Assembly (NCBI RefSeq): GCF_003057885.1
Contig: NZ_QAGK01000002.1
Coordinates: forward strand, 186,001 to 250,000
Direction of reading: 5' to 3'
Source: Oceaniglobus ichthyenteri
Lineage (GTDB): Bacteria > Pseudomonadota > Alphaproteobacteria > Rhodobacterales > Rhodobacteraceae
DNA: 64,000 nt
Made by a program: the position numbers and the translations under genes. Below, piece by piece: positions 25,903-33,952 of this stretch. The first letter of the stretch is position 1. Every line of letters begins with the position of its first letter. The notes under the pieces are model-generated. The model made no database searches. It had not been told where the DNA came from and worked only from the letters and a program-made list of their open reading frames with translations.

Positions 25903-28596
25903 ATGCCCGTCGTTGTTGTTGAATCGCCCGCCAAGGCCAAGACAATCAATAAGTATCTTGGTTCAGATTATGTCGTTCTGGCATCTTATGGACATGTGCG
26001 TGATTTGCCCGCCAAGAACGGTTCGGTCGATCCCGACAATGATTTCGACATGTCCTGGGAGGTTGCCAGCGACAGCAAAAAACACGTCAAGGCAATTGCC
26101 GATGCTCTGGCCAAGGACAATGCGCTGATCCTCGCCACTGACCCCGACCGCGAAGGCGAGGCGATTTCATGGCACCTTGAGGAAACCCTGCGCAAACGCA
26201 AATCAATCAAGAAAGACACGCCTGTCAGCCGTGTGGTATTCAACGCGATCACCAAATCCGCCGTCACCGAGGCAATGAAAAATCCCCGTCAGGTGGATGG
26301 CCCGTTGGTTGAGGCCTATCTGGCGCGCCGGGCGTTGGATTATCTGGTTGGTTTCAACCTGTCACCGGTCTTGTGGCGCAAATTGCCCGGGGCGCGGTCG
26401 GCCGGGCGGGTGCAATCGGTCTGCCTGCGCCTGATTGTTGAGCGTGAGATGGAGATCGAAGCGTTTCGCGCCCGGGAATATTGGACGGTCAAGGCCGTAT
26501 TGCAAACGCCGGGCGGCCAGACCTATGAGGCGCGGCTGACGGTTCTGGGCGGTGACAAGCTGGATAAATTCAGCATTGAAAATCAGGCCGCGGCGGATCT
26601 GGCTGTCAAAGCCATCGAAACCCGCGATCTGCATGTCGCATCGGTTGAGGCAAAACCAGGCAGCCGCAACCCCAGCCCGCCCTTCATGACCTCGACATTG
26701 CAGCAAGAGGCCAGTCGCAAATTCGGCATGGGCGCGCGCCAGACCATGAGCAACGCACAGCGTCTGTATGAGGCGGGGCATATTACCTATATGCGGACCG
26801 ACGGCATCGACATGGCGCCCGAGGCAGTAACCGCCGCGCGCGACGCGATCAAAGACCGCTACGGCAGCGAATATGTGCCAAAAAGCCCGCGCATTTATAA
26901 AAACAAGGCGAAAAACGCCCAAGAGGCGCACGAATGTATCCGCCCCACCGAAATGGCGATGGATGCCGCCGCGCTGCGCATCACCGATCCGGATCAGCGC
27001 AAATTATACGATCTGATCTGGAAACGCACCCTGGCCAGCCAGATGGAGGCGGCCCGGCTTGAGCGTACAACCGTGGAAATCGCCAGCAAAGATGGCCAGG
27101 TGGGCTTGCGCGCGACGGGTCAGGTGATGCTGTTTGACGGTTTCATGAAGATATACGAAGAAGGTCGTGATGACGCCGTTGTCGATGAGGACGACAAGCG
27201 TTTGCCACAGATCAGCCAGGGCGAAGCGGCGAAAAAGGATTCTGTCACACCGGAACAGCATTTCACCCAGCCCCCGCCGCGCTATACCGAAGCGACATTG
27301 GTAAAACGGATGGAGGAATTGGGCATCGGGCGCCCCTCGACCTATGCCAGCATCGTCACCACGATTCAGGATCGTGAATATGTGCGCAAAGATGGCAACC
27401 GCCTGTTCCCCGAGGATAAAGGCCGGTTGGTCACCGCATTCCTGACCAATTATTTTCAGCGATATATAGAGTATGATTTCACCGCCGATCTTGAGGGGCA
27501 GTTGGATGATGTGTCGGCCGGTGAGCGGGACTATAAAGAAGTGCTCAGCCGGTTCTGGAAGGATTTTTCCGCCGCCATCGCCGAAACCGCCGATTTGCGG
27601 ATTGGTGAAGTTCTGGACAAGATCAACGAGGTGCTTGAGCCTCATCTGTTTCCAGCCAAGGAAGACGGCAGCGATCCGCGCCTGTGCCCCCATTGTGGCG
27701 CCGGACGGCTTTCGATGCGCACGGCCCGGTCGGGCGGTGCCTTCATTGGCTGTTCGAACTATCCCGATTGTAAATACACCCGCGCGTTTGGCCCCCCTTC
27801 CGAAGATGGCGAAGACCTCAGCGGGATACCGCCCGAGGGCAAAGAACTGGGCCTTGACGCGGGCGACAAGATTTTCGCATTCAAGGGCCGGTTTGGCCCC
27901 TATGTGCAGCGCGGCGAAGTGACCGAAGACAATAAAAAACCGCCGCGCCAATCCATCCCCAAGGAATGGCCCCCCGAAGAGGTGGATCTGCCTCAGGCGT
28001 TGAAATTATTGTCTTTGCCGCGCCAGATTGGCGAACATCCCGAAGATGGGATCATGGTTTGGGCCAATATCGGGCGCTATGGCCCGTATATCAAACACGC
28101 CCCCTCGACCAGTGATCGGGGCGGCACCAACGCCAATCTGGAAAGCATAGATGAGGTGTTCACAGTCGGCATGAACCGCGCGGTGCAATTGCTGGCCGAA
28201 AAGGTGGCCAGCCGGGGCGCGCGGCGCGGCGTCGCCAAAATCCTGCGCGCAGTCGGAGAGCACCCTGATGGCGGCGCAATCGATATCATGGAGGGGAAAT
28301 ATGGCCCCTATGTGAAATGGGAAAAGGTAAACGCCACACTGCCCAAAGACAGCGATGTCGAGCAGGTTACGATTGAGCAGGCACTGGAGCTGATCAACGA
28401 AAAGGCCGCGAAAAAAGGCACGCGTCGCAAAGCCGCGCCCAAAAAGGCAACGACCAAAGCCACGACGGCGAAGAAACCAGCGGCAAAAAAACCGGCAGCG
28501 AAAAAAACCACAGCCAAGAAACCCGCCGCGAAAAAGAAACCGGCGGCAAAGTCGGCGGCAAAAGACACGGATACCGATGGCGACGTGATCGAATGA
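25903..28596 (+). CDS. topA: DNA topoisomerase I with lysine/alanine-rich tail
   Basis: An 897-residue type IA topoisomerase that relaxes negative supercoils. Toprim domain with PVVVVESPAKAKTINKYLG (2-20) and TDPDREGEA (about 83-91, the acidic metal triad); catalytic Tyr296 in YMRTDG; one four-cysteine zinc finger from Cys595 (CPHC, then C-x5-C). Next come three C-terminal repeats with GRFGPYV, GRYGPYI and GKYGPYV, as in Caulobacter/Rhizobium enzymes. The last about 60 residues are a KKPAAKK-type histone-H1-like tail ending DTDTDGDVIE, which should bind DNA without specificity. GGAAGGA lies before the ATG. dprA is upstream, scoA 73 bases downstream. Confidence 0.96.
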   Translation: MPVVVVESPAKAKTINKYLGSDYVVLASYGHVRDLPAKNGSVDPDNDFDMSWEVASDSKKHVKAIADALAKDNALILATDPDREGEAISWHLEETLRKRKSIKKDTPVSRVVFNAITKSAVTEAMKNPRQVDGPLVEAYLARRALDYLVGFNLSPVLWRKLPGARSAGRVQSVCLRLIVEREMEIEAFRAREYWTVKAVLQTPGGQTYEARLTVLGGDKLDKFSIENQAAADLAVKAIETRDLHVASVEAKPGSRNPSPPFMTSTLQQEASRKFGMGARQTMSNAQRLYEAGHITYMRTDGIDMAPEAVTAARDAIKDRYGSEYVPKSPRIYKNKAKNAQEAHECIRPTEMAMDAAALRITDPDQRKLYDLIWKRTLASQMEAARLERTTVEIASKDGQVGLRATGQVMLFDGFMKIYEEGRDDAVVDEDDKRLPQISQGEAAKKDSVTPEQHFTQPPPRYTEATLVKRMEELGIGRPSTYASIVTTIQDREYVRKDGNRLFPEDKGRLVTAFLTNYFQRYIEYDFTADLEGQLDDVSAGERDYKEVLSRFWKDFSAAIAETADLRIGEVLDKINEVLEPHLFPAKEDGSDPRLCPHCGAGRLSMRTARSGGAFIGCSNYPDCKYTRAFGPPSEDGEDLSGIPPEGKELGLDAGDKIFAFKGRFGPYVQRGEVTEDNKKPPRQSIPKEWPPEEVDLPQALKLLSLPRQIGEHPEDGIMVWANIGRYGPYIKHAPSTSDRGGTNANLESIDEVFTVGMNRAVQLLAEKVASRGARRGVAKILRAVGEHPDGGAIDIMEGKYGPYVKWEKVNATLPKDSDVEQVTIEQALELINEKAAKKGTRRKAAPKKATTKATTAKKPAAKKPAAKKTTAKKPAAKKKPAAKSAAKDTDTDGDVIE

Positions 28597-28669
28597 TTGC
28601 GCCACCATCGTTGACACCGCGCACGACGCGGCCCAGAACCAACGTAACGGTAATTGCGGGGACGTACCC

Positions 28670-29374
28670 ATGAAAAAAATCTATGGCTCAGCTGCGGAAG
28701 CGTTGGATGGCCTGTTATTCGACGGAATGTTCATTGCTGCGGGGGGATTTGGCCTGTGCGGGATTCCGGAATTGTTGCTTGAGGCCATCAAGAACGCCGG
28801 CACAAAGGATCTGACCTTTGCGTCCAATAACGCGGGTGTCGATGATTTTGGCATTGGTATCCTTTTGCAAACCCGGCAAGTGAAAAAGATGATCAGCTCA
28901 TATGTGGGCGAAAATGCCGAATTCATGCGCCAATATCTGTCGGGCGAGTTGGAGTTGGAGTTCAACCCCCAAGGCACCTTGGCCGAACGGATGCGCGCCG
29001 GTGGGGCCGGCATTCCCGGATTTTACACCAAAACCGGCGTTGGCACGGTGATTGCCGAGGGCAAGGAGGTGAAGAATTTCGATGGTCAGGATTACATCCT
29101 GGAACGGGGAATTGTTGCCGATCTGGCCATCGTCAAAGCGTGGAAAGCCGATGAAACCGGCAATCTGATGTTCCGCAAAACGGCGCGCAATTTCAATCCG
29201 CCCGCCGCCATGTGTGGCAAGGTTTGCGTTGTCGAAGTAGAAGAAATCGTTCCAACCGGCAGCCTTGATCCCGACGCCATTCACCTGCCCGGTATTTACG
29301 TGCATCGCATCGTGCAAGGCACCCACGAAAAACGCATCGAACAGCGCACGACGCGCAAAAAGGAGGCCGTGTAA
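28670..29374 (+). CDS. scoA: 3-oxoacid CoA-transferase subunit A
   Basis: A 234-residue alpha subunit of a succinyl-CoA:3-oxoacid CoA-transferase-type enzyme, used in ketone-body and polyhydroxybutyrate turnover. The N-terminal GMFIAAGGFGLCGIPELL (about 19-36) is the CoA-transferase 1 signature, followed by SNNAGVDDFGIG and FNPQGTLAERMRAGGAGIPGF-type blocks. The next gene, subunit B, begins inside the stop codon (TAATG), so the two are coupled. A TTGACA 54 bases before the start has no matching -10, so the operon's promoter is not identified. Confidence 0.93.
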   Translation: MKKIYGSAAEALDGLLFDGMFIAAGGFGLCGIPELLLEAIKNAGTKDLTFASNNAGVDDFGIGILLQTRQVKKMISSYVGENAEFMRQYLSGELELEFNPQGTLAERMRAGGAGIPGFYTKTGVGTVIAEGKEVKNFDGQDYILERGIVADLAIVKAWKADETGNLMFRKTARNFNPPAAMCGKVCVVEVEEIVPTGSLDPDAIHLPGIYVHRIVQGTHEKRIEQRTTRKKEAV

Positions 29375-29997
29375 TGCCCTGGGATCGCAATCAGATGGCC
29401 GCACGCGCGGCTGAAGAACTGGAAGACGGCATGTATGTCAACCTCGGCATCGGCATCCCGACGCTTGTGGCGAACTATGTCGGCGACAAGGATATCACGC
29501 TGCAATCGGAAAACGGCATGTTGGGCATGGGCCCTTTCCCGTTTGAGGGCGAAGAAGACCCCGATTTGATCAATGCCGGCAAACAAACCATCACAGAACT
29601 GAAACGCACCGCTTATTTCGATTCGGCCACATCGTTCGGAATGATACGCGGCGGCAAGATTGCCGCAGCGATCCTGGGCGCGATGGAAGTGGCCGAAAAC
29701 GGTGATTTGGCCAACTGGATGATTCCAGGCAAATTGGTCAAAGGCATGGGCGGCGCCATGGATCTGGTGGCCGGGGTGGGCCGCGTGATCGTGGTGATGG
29801 ATCACACCAACAAACATGGTGAATCCAAGGTGTTGAAAGCCTGCACCCTGCCTCTGACCGGCAAAAATGTGGTGGATCGGATTATCACCAACCTGGGTGT
29901 TCTGGATGTGGTCGAGGGCGGCCTGAAGATTGTGGAATGCGCCGACGGCGTCACCGAAGATGAGCTGCGCGCCGCCACGGAAGCAAAAATCGTCTGA
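29374..29997 (+). CDS. scoB: 3-oxoacid CoA-transferase subunit B
   Basis: A 207-residue beta subunit carrying the catalytic glutamate in QSENGMLGMGPFP (Glu about residue 48), which forms the CoA thioester intermediate. YVNLGIGIPTLVANY, the GGKIAAAILGAMEV block and MDHTNKHGESKVLKAC are further family marks. It overlaps scoA by one base and is followed by a terminator five bases after its stop, closing the operon. Confidence 0.94.
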   Translation: MPWDRNQMAARAAEELEDGMYVNLGIGIPTLVANYVGDKDITLQSENGMLGMGPFPFEGEEDPDLINAGKQTITELKRTAYFDSATSFGMIRGGKIAAAILGAMEVAENGDLANWMIPGKLVKGMGGAMDLVAGVGRVIVVMDHTNKHGESKVLKACTLPLTGKNVVDRIITNLGVLDVVEGGLKIVECADGVTEDELRAATEAKIV

Positions 29998-30002
29998 TTT
30001 CG

Positions 30003-30031
30003 AAAGGCGGGCGCCATTGGCCCCGCCTTTT
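30003..30031 (+). terminator. Rho-independent terminator of scoAB
   Basis: AAAGGCGGG and CCCGCCTTT pair in a GC-rich stem (with GCC/GGC above and one bulged base), followed by TTTTC. It lies five bases after the scoB stop. Confidence 0.8.
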
Positions 30032-30073
30032 CATTTCGTTGAAAATTTCATGAATCTGTTCCGAATTGGGAAA

Positions 30074-30089
30074 CAACACCATAGTGTTG
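30074..30089. promoter_or_regulatory. Small inverted repeat before the flippase gene
   Basis: CAACAC-CATA-GTGTTG is a perfect 6+4+6 inverted repeat 28 bases before the presumed start at 30117. It could be an operator or chance. Confidence 0.3.
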
Positions 30090-30116
30090 CCCCATTCCGT
30101 TGCTAATCAGCGGGCA

Positions 30117-31094
30117 ATGAGCATGATCAGCCCCCCCCAAGCGCATCGCGCCCCCCTTACCCGAGATCGCCTGATCTTTGGTGGTTTTCTGGCGCTTCTT
30201 GTTATGGGTCTTGTCGGGCTGGTGGCCGGCACCGGATGGGATGAGATTAAGTCGCAAATCGCCCGTATCGCCGTTTGGCAAATTGCCGTGCTTCTGGCGC
30301 TGAGCTTGGTGAACTATCTGTTTCGCGCTTTGCGCTGGCACATTTTTGCCCGCCGATTGGGGTTGGGCACCACGTTTGATCGCAATATTCTGCATTTTTT
30401 GGGCGGTTTTGCCATGTCGGTCACCCCCGGGCGTGTGGGTGAATTGGTGCGCATGCGGTGGTTGCATCGTGAAACCGGTTGGCAATTTGAACGCACCGCG
30501 CCCTTGGCCCTGATTGACCGCGCCTCGGATCTGGCCGCCATGGGGGTTTTGTTGGCGATTGCCCTGTCCCTGTCCACAACGGGTATTGCCGGGGGGCTGC
30601 CGGTGACGCTTTTGGCCCTGATTGTCGCATTTGTCGCCACGCGCCCAGTGCTTTTGTCGGGTTTTGCCACCTATGTGCACCGCGCGACCGGTCTGTGGCC
30701 CCGTCTGTTTGCACGCATCCGGCGCGCCGCGCGGTCCCTGGCACAGTTTTCAAACCCCACCGTGATCGCCGCTGCCATGGGTCTGGGGCTGATCGGTTGG
30801 GTGGCCGAAGGTGTTTCGTTTCATTTGCTTCTGATCTGGATGGGCCATGACATTGGCCTCGCCACGGCGATCGGGATTTTTCTGTTTTCAACCTTGGCTG
30901 GCGGGCTGACCGGCGCACCGGGCGGGTTGGGCGGCGCCGAGGCGGCGATGATCGCGCTTTTGACATTGGAAGGCGTGCCTTTGGCGGTATCTGTCCCGGC
31001 CACCGCAATCATCCGGTTAACTACCCTTTGGTTTGCCATCGCGCTGGGCCTGATCGCGTTTCCCTTGGCCGAACGCAGATCGCGAAAGGACTGA
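30117..31094 (+). CDS. Lysylphosphatidylglycerol-synthase/flippase-type membrane protein
   Basis: A 325-residue integral membrane protein with about eight spans, of the UPF0104/PF03706 family that includes the flippase half of MprF and AglD-type proteins. Seen: NYLFRALRWHIFARRLG after the second span, GGFAMSVTPGRVGELVRMRWL (the conserved TPGRxGE block) and TLAGGLTGAPGGLGGAEAAM near the C-terminus. Two bases separate it from the DprE1-like gene and the next gap is as short, so it is the first gene of that operon and may flip a lipid-linked pentose. Start at 30117 (or 30123) lacks a strong binding site; a TTG 17 codons upstream is the alternative. Confidence 0.8.
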   Translation: MSMISPPQAHRAPLTRDRLIFGGFLALLVMGLVGLVAGTGWDEIKSQIARIAVWQIAVLLALSLVNYLFRALRWHIFARRLGLGTTFDRNILHFLGGFAMSVTPGRVGELVRMRWLHRETGWQFERTAPLALIDRASDLAAMGVLLAIALSLSTTGIAGGLPVTLLALIVAFVATRPVLLSGFATYVHRATGLWPRLFARIRRAARSLAQFSNPTVIAAAMGLGLIGWVAEGVSFHLLLIWMGHDIGLATAIGIFLFSTLAGGLTGAPGGLGGAEAAMIALLTLEGVPLAVSVPATAIIRLTTLWFAIALGLIAFPLAERRSRKD

Positions 31095-31095
31095 T

Positions 31096-32403
31096 ATGCG
31101 CTGGAAAACCGCGAATTATGCCGGATGGGGCCGGGCATTGCGCGCAACAGGCCAATTGGCCCGCCCCGAGCGTTTGTCGACACTGACCGCGCTTATGGCT
31201 GACGAACCCGCACCCGCCATTGGCAATTGCCGGTCTTATGGCGATGCCTGCCTGAATCATGGGCGGCAGGCGGTGCAAATGCTGCGGATGGATCGGATTG
31301 CGGCGTTTGACCCCACGACCGGGATTGCAACGGTCGAAGCTGGTGTGCAACTGGGCGAACTGGCGCGCGTTTTTGCGCCGCGCGGATGGCTTCCTGCGGT
31401 AATGCCCGGCACCGGATTTGCCACCGTGGGCGGCGCGATTGCCCATGATGTGCACGGCAAAAACCACCATGTGGCCGGATCATTCGGTCAACATGTACGC
31501 GCGATTACCCTGATCGGTATCGATGGCACCAGCCGCCGCATTACCCCCGATGATCCGCTATTTGCCGCCACTGTCGGGGGGCTGGGCCAGACCGGCATCA
31601 TTGCCAGCGCCGAATTGCAGCTTTTGAAATGCAAGGGTGACGTGATTGTCGTTACTGAACGGCGCATTGCCGGCTGGGATGATTTTTTGGCCCATTTCGA
31701 TGCCTCAGACGCAAGTTACAGCGTGGGTTGGATTGATGCCACCGCGCAGGGCGATTCCCTGGGCCGTGGCATATTGGAAGAAGCCGAAACCGGTTCGGGC
31801 CTTGTCACCCAAAAGGGCGGGGCAAAGGCAGTGCCATTTGATGCCCCCGGCTTTGCGCTGTCGCCTGCTGTGGTGCGGCTGTTTAACGCCGCGTATTTTC
31901 GCCGGGTGCCAGACAAGGGGCGCACGGTTGTCAAACCGATTCAGGATTTCTTTTTCCCGCTGGACCGGATCCGTGATTGGAACCGGCTTTATGGCAAAGA
32001 AGGGTTTCATCAATTCCAATGCGTGGTGCCGGTGGCACAGGCCCCCGCCCTGCGCGCGATGCTGGGGCGGATCGCGAAATCCGGCCTCGCCTCGCCCTTG
32101 GCGGTGCTCAAACGCATGGGGCCAGGGCGCGCGGGCCTGATGTCATTCCCGATGGAGGGGTACACATTGGCGATTGATTTCCCGAACCGCGCCAAGGCGA
32201 CCCGCCTGATTGGCGAACTTGAGGCCGACACCCTGGCCGCGGGGGGCCGCATCTATCTGGCCAAGGATTCATTGGCCAAGGGCAGCAGCCTGCGCGCCAT
32301 GTACCCCGAACACGCCACATGGGCCGCTGCGGCCAACGCCGCCGATCCCGATGGCGTTTTGGCCACGGATTTGATCCGCCGCCTTGATCTGAGGACGATT
32401 TGA
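31096..32403 (+). CDS. DprE1-like FAD oxidase (polyprenylphosphoryl-ribose 2'-oxidase)
   Basis: A 435-residue VAO-type flavoprotein. Seen: IGNCRSYGD (42-50, FAD pyrophosphate loop), PGTGFATVGGAIAHDVHGKNHH (104-125; HGKNHH is characteristic of DprE1), a C-terminal ALO-type domain, and IYLAKDS with Lys390 at the site of the catalytic Lys418 of M. tuberculosis DprE1. The residue matching Cys387, the benzothiazinone target, is Ala359. With the DprE2-like reductase next door it should epimerise polyprenylphosphoryl-beta-D-ribose to the arabinose form through a 2-keto intermediate. The lipid carrier and the need for a UbiA-like synthase, not present here, are inference. Confidence 0.85.
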   Translation: MRWKTANYAGWGRALRATGQLARPERLSTLTALMADEPAPAIGNCRSYGDACLNHGRQAVQMLRMDRIAAFDPTTGIATVEAGVQLGELARVFAPRGWLPAVMPGTGFATVGGAIAHDVHGKNHHVAGSFGQHVRAITLIGIDGTSRRITPDDPLFAATVGGLGQTGIIASAELQLLKCKGDVIVVTERRIAGWDDFLAHFDASDASYSVGWIDATAQGDSLGRGILEEAETGSGLVTQKGGAKAVPFDAPGFALSPAVVRLFNAAYFRRVPDKGRTVVKPIQDFFFPLDRIRDWNRLYGKEGFHQFQCVVPVAQAPALRAMLGRIAKSGLASPLAVLKRMGPGRAGLMSFPMEGYTLAIDFPNRAKATRLIGELEADTLAAGGRIYLAKDSLAKGSSLRAMYPEHATWAAAANAADPDGVLATDLIRRLDLRTI

Positions 32404-32404
32404 G

Positions 32405-33136
32405 ATGTCAGAGCTTTGGATTCTCGTCGGGGCAACATCCTCTATGGCGCGGGCGATGGCGCGGATGTTGGCGACGCGCGGCGATGCCCTGATCCTGGCG
32501 GGGCGCGACATGCAAGACATGGCCACCACCGCCGCCGATTGTGAACTGCGCGGCGCGCCCTTCGCCCGGGTGATGGCATTCGACGCGCGCCAGCCTGACA
32601 CATTTCAGCCAATTATCGACGCGCTGGATGATCGCATCGTCAACGCCGCCGTCTTCGTCGGCTCCATGCCGGATCAGGCAGAGATCGACGCCGATCCCGG
32701 TTTGATCGACGGCACGGTGATCGACAGTTTTTCCGGCCCCGCGCGGTTTTTACAACTGCTCGCCCCCGAAATCGAGGCGCGCGGCGCAGGCGTGGTTGTT
32801 GGTGTCGGATCGGTTGCCGGGGATCGGGGCCGCGTGGGCAATTACGTCTACGGCGCCGCGAAGGCCGGATTTCACACCTACCTGTCGGGTCTGCGCAATC
32901 GGCTGACCCGGTCAGGCGGCCATGTGGTAACGGTAAAACCCGGCTTTGCAGACACCGCAATGACCTGGGGGATTGAAGGCATGTTTCTGGTCGCCCCTCC
33001 CGAAAAGGTGGCCGCCGATATCCTGAAAGCCGTCGAAAAAAAGCGCGACGTGATTTATACACCGTTTTTCTGGCGATATATCATGTTGATCATCCGTGCG
33101 ATTCCAGAACGTATATTCAAGAAGATGTCGATCTAG
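32405..33136 (+). CDS. DprE2-like short-chain reductase (2-keto-pentofuranose reductase)
   Basis: A 243-residue classical SDR with ILVGATSSMARAMARMLA (TGxxxGxG region, about 5-22), VGSVAGDR and YVYGAAKAG (YxxxK, about 160-168). The C-terminus RYIMLIIRAIPERIFKKMSI closely parallels the end of M. tuberculosis DprE2 as I recall it (..RHIPRSIFRKLPI), so the protein is complete although an insertion element begins at its TAG stop. It would complete the ribose-to-arabinose epimerisation begun by the upstream oxidase, one base away. Confidence 0.85.
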   Translation: MSELWILVGATSSMARAMARMLATRGDALILAGRDMQDMATTAADCELRGAPFARVMAFDARQPDTFQPIIDALDDRIVNAAVFVGSMPDQAEIDADPGLIDGTVIDSFSGPARFLQLLAPEIEARGAGVVVGVGSVAGDRGRVGNYVYGAAKAGFHTYLSGLRNRLTRSGGHVVTVKPGFADTAMTWGIEGMFLVAPPEKVAADILKAVEKKRDVIYTPFFWRYIMLIIRAIPERIFKKMSI

Positions 33137-33952
33137 GGTCGGGACCCATTGAATTCGAGGTGGTGGCGTGATTCACAGTTTAAAAAAAGCGGTGAACATG
33201 TCTGACCACTGATGCGGAGACGGTGCGTCTTGAGCCCTTTTCCCCAAGTCCCACGGCAAGCCGCGCGTTGATGATAGGCGTGGCCTGAGCGGTGTTATCT
33301 TCGTTAATCGTAACCGCTTACGTTGGCGTGATGCACCCAGAGAATATGGACCTCATAAGACCGTCTACAACCGTTGGAAGCGGTGGAGCGACAAGGGCAT
33401 TTTCCCTCGGATGATGGTTGGCCTAGCCGCCAAACATCGCGAAGAGGAAACCGTGATGATCGACGCGACCTACCTCAAGGCAGACCGTACAGCGATCAGC
33501 TTGGGCGTTGAAAAAGGGGCGCGGACGCCTGATTGGCCGGACCAAAGGCGGAATGAATACCAAACTGCACACATCTGCGACAGCCAAGGCCGACCGCTCA
33601 ACCTGTTCGTCACCGCCGGTCAGGTCAGCGATTACATCGGCGCACGGGCGCTCGTGAGCAGCCTGCCCAAGGTTAACTAGCTGCTCGGTGACCGTGGTTA
33701 TGACGCCGATTGGTTCAGAGAAGCGTTGAAGGACAAAGGGATACGCGCATGTATCCTTGGTCGGAAACCGCGGAAGAAAACAGTGAAGTATGACAAGCGC
33801 CGTTGCAAACACCGAAACCGGATCGAAATCATGTTCGGCAGGCTGAATGATTGGCGACGCGTTGCGACAAGATACGACGGATGCCCAAAGGTATTCTTGT
33901 CTGCAATCGCCCTCGCGGCACTCGTTATTTTATACCTATGAGTTTTGAACCC
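33135..33952 (+). mobile_element. Decayed IS5-family insertion element
   Basis: The left end AGGGTCGGGACCCAT (33135-33149) and the right end ATGAGTTTTGAACCC (33938-33952) are related as inverted repeats at 9 of 15 positions, as expected for worn IS5-type ends. Between them is a transposase remnant. No target-site duplication is seen: the left flank is CTAG within the dprE2 stop codon, the right flank is different. This points to a deletion at the right side or to loss of the original ends. Exact limits are uncertain by several bases. Confidence 0.75.
33198..33941 (+). pseudogene. IS5-family transposase, frameshifted and interrupted
   Basis: The translation follows a DDE transposase of the IS5 (IS427/IS1031-like) group over nearly its full length, but not in one frame. 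It opens MSDH and then hits TGA where Trp is expected, through a one-base loss; it continues in another frame through RLRWRDAPREYGPHK and EETVMIDATYLKAD. A two-base loss after SLGVEKG and a one-base loss near QTAH shift and restore the frame. A TAG replaces the Trp codon after SLPKVN (33678-33680). The tail NRIEIMFGRLNDWRRVATRYD then runs to TGA. The catalytic Asp block MIDATYLK, the LLGDRGYDADW block and the Glu in NRIEIMFG can all be recognised. It cannot make a working enzyme. Confidence 0.88.

Noticed and set aside
28611-28616. TTGACA as scoA promoter
   Set aside because: No AT-rich -10 element at 16-19 bases.
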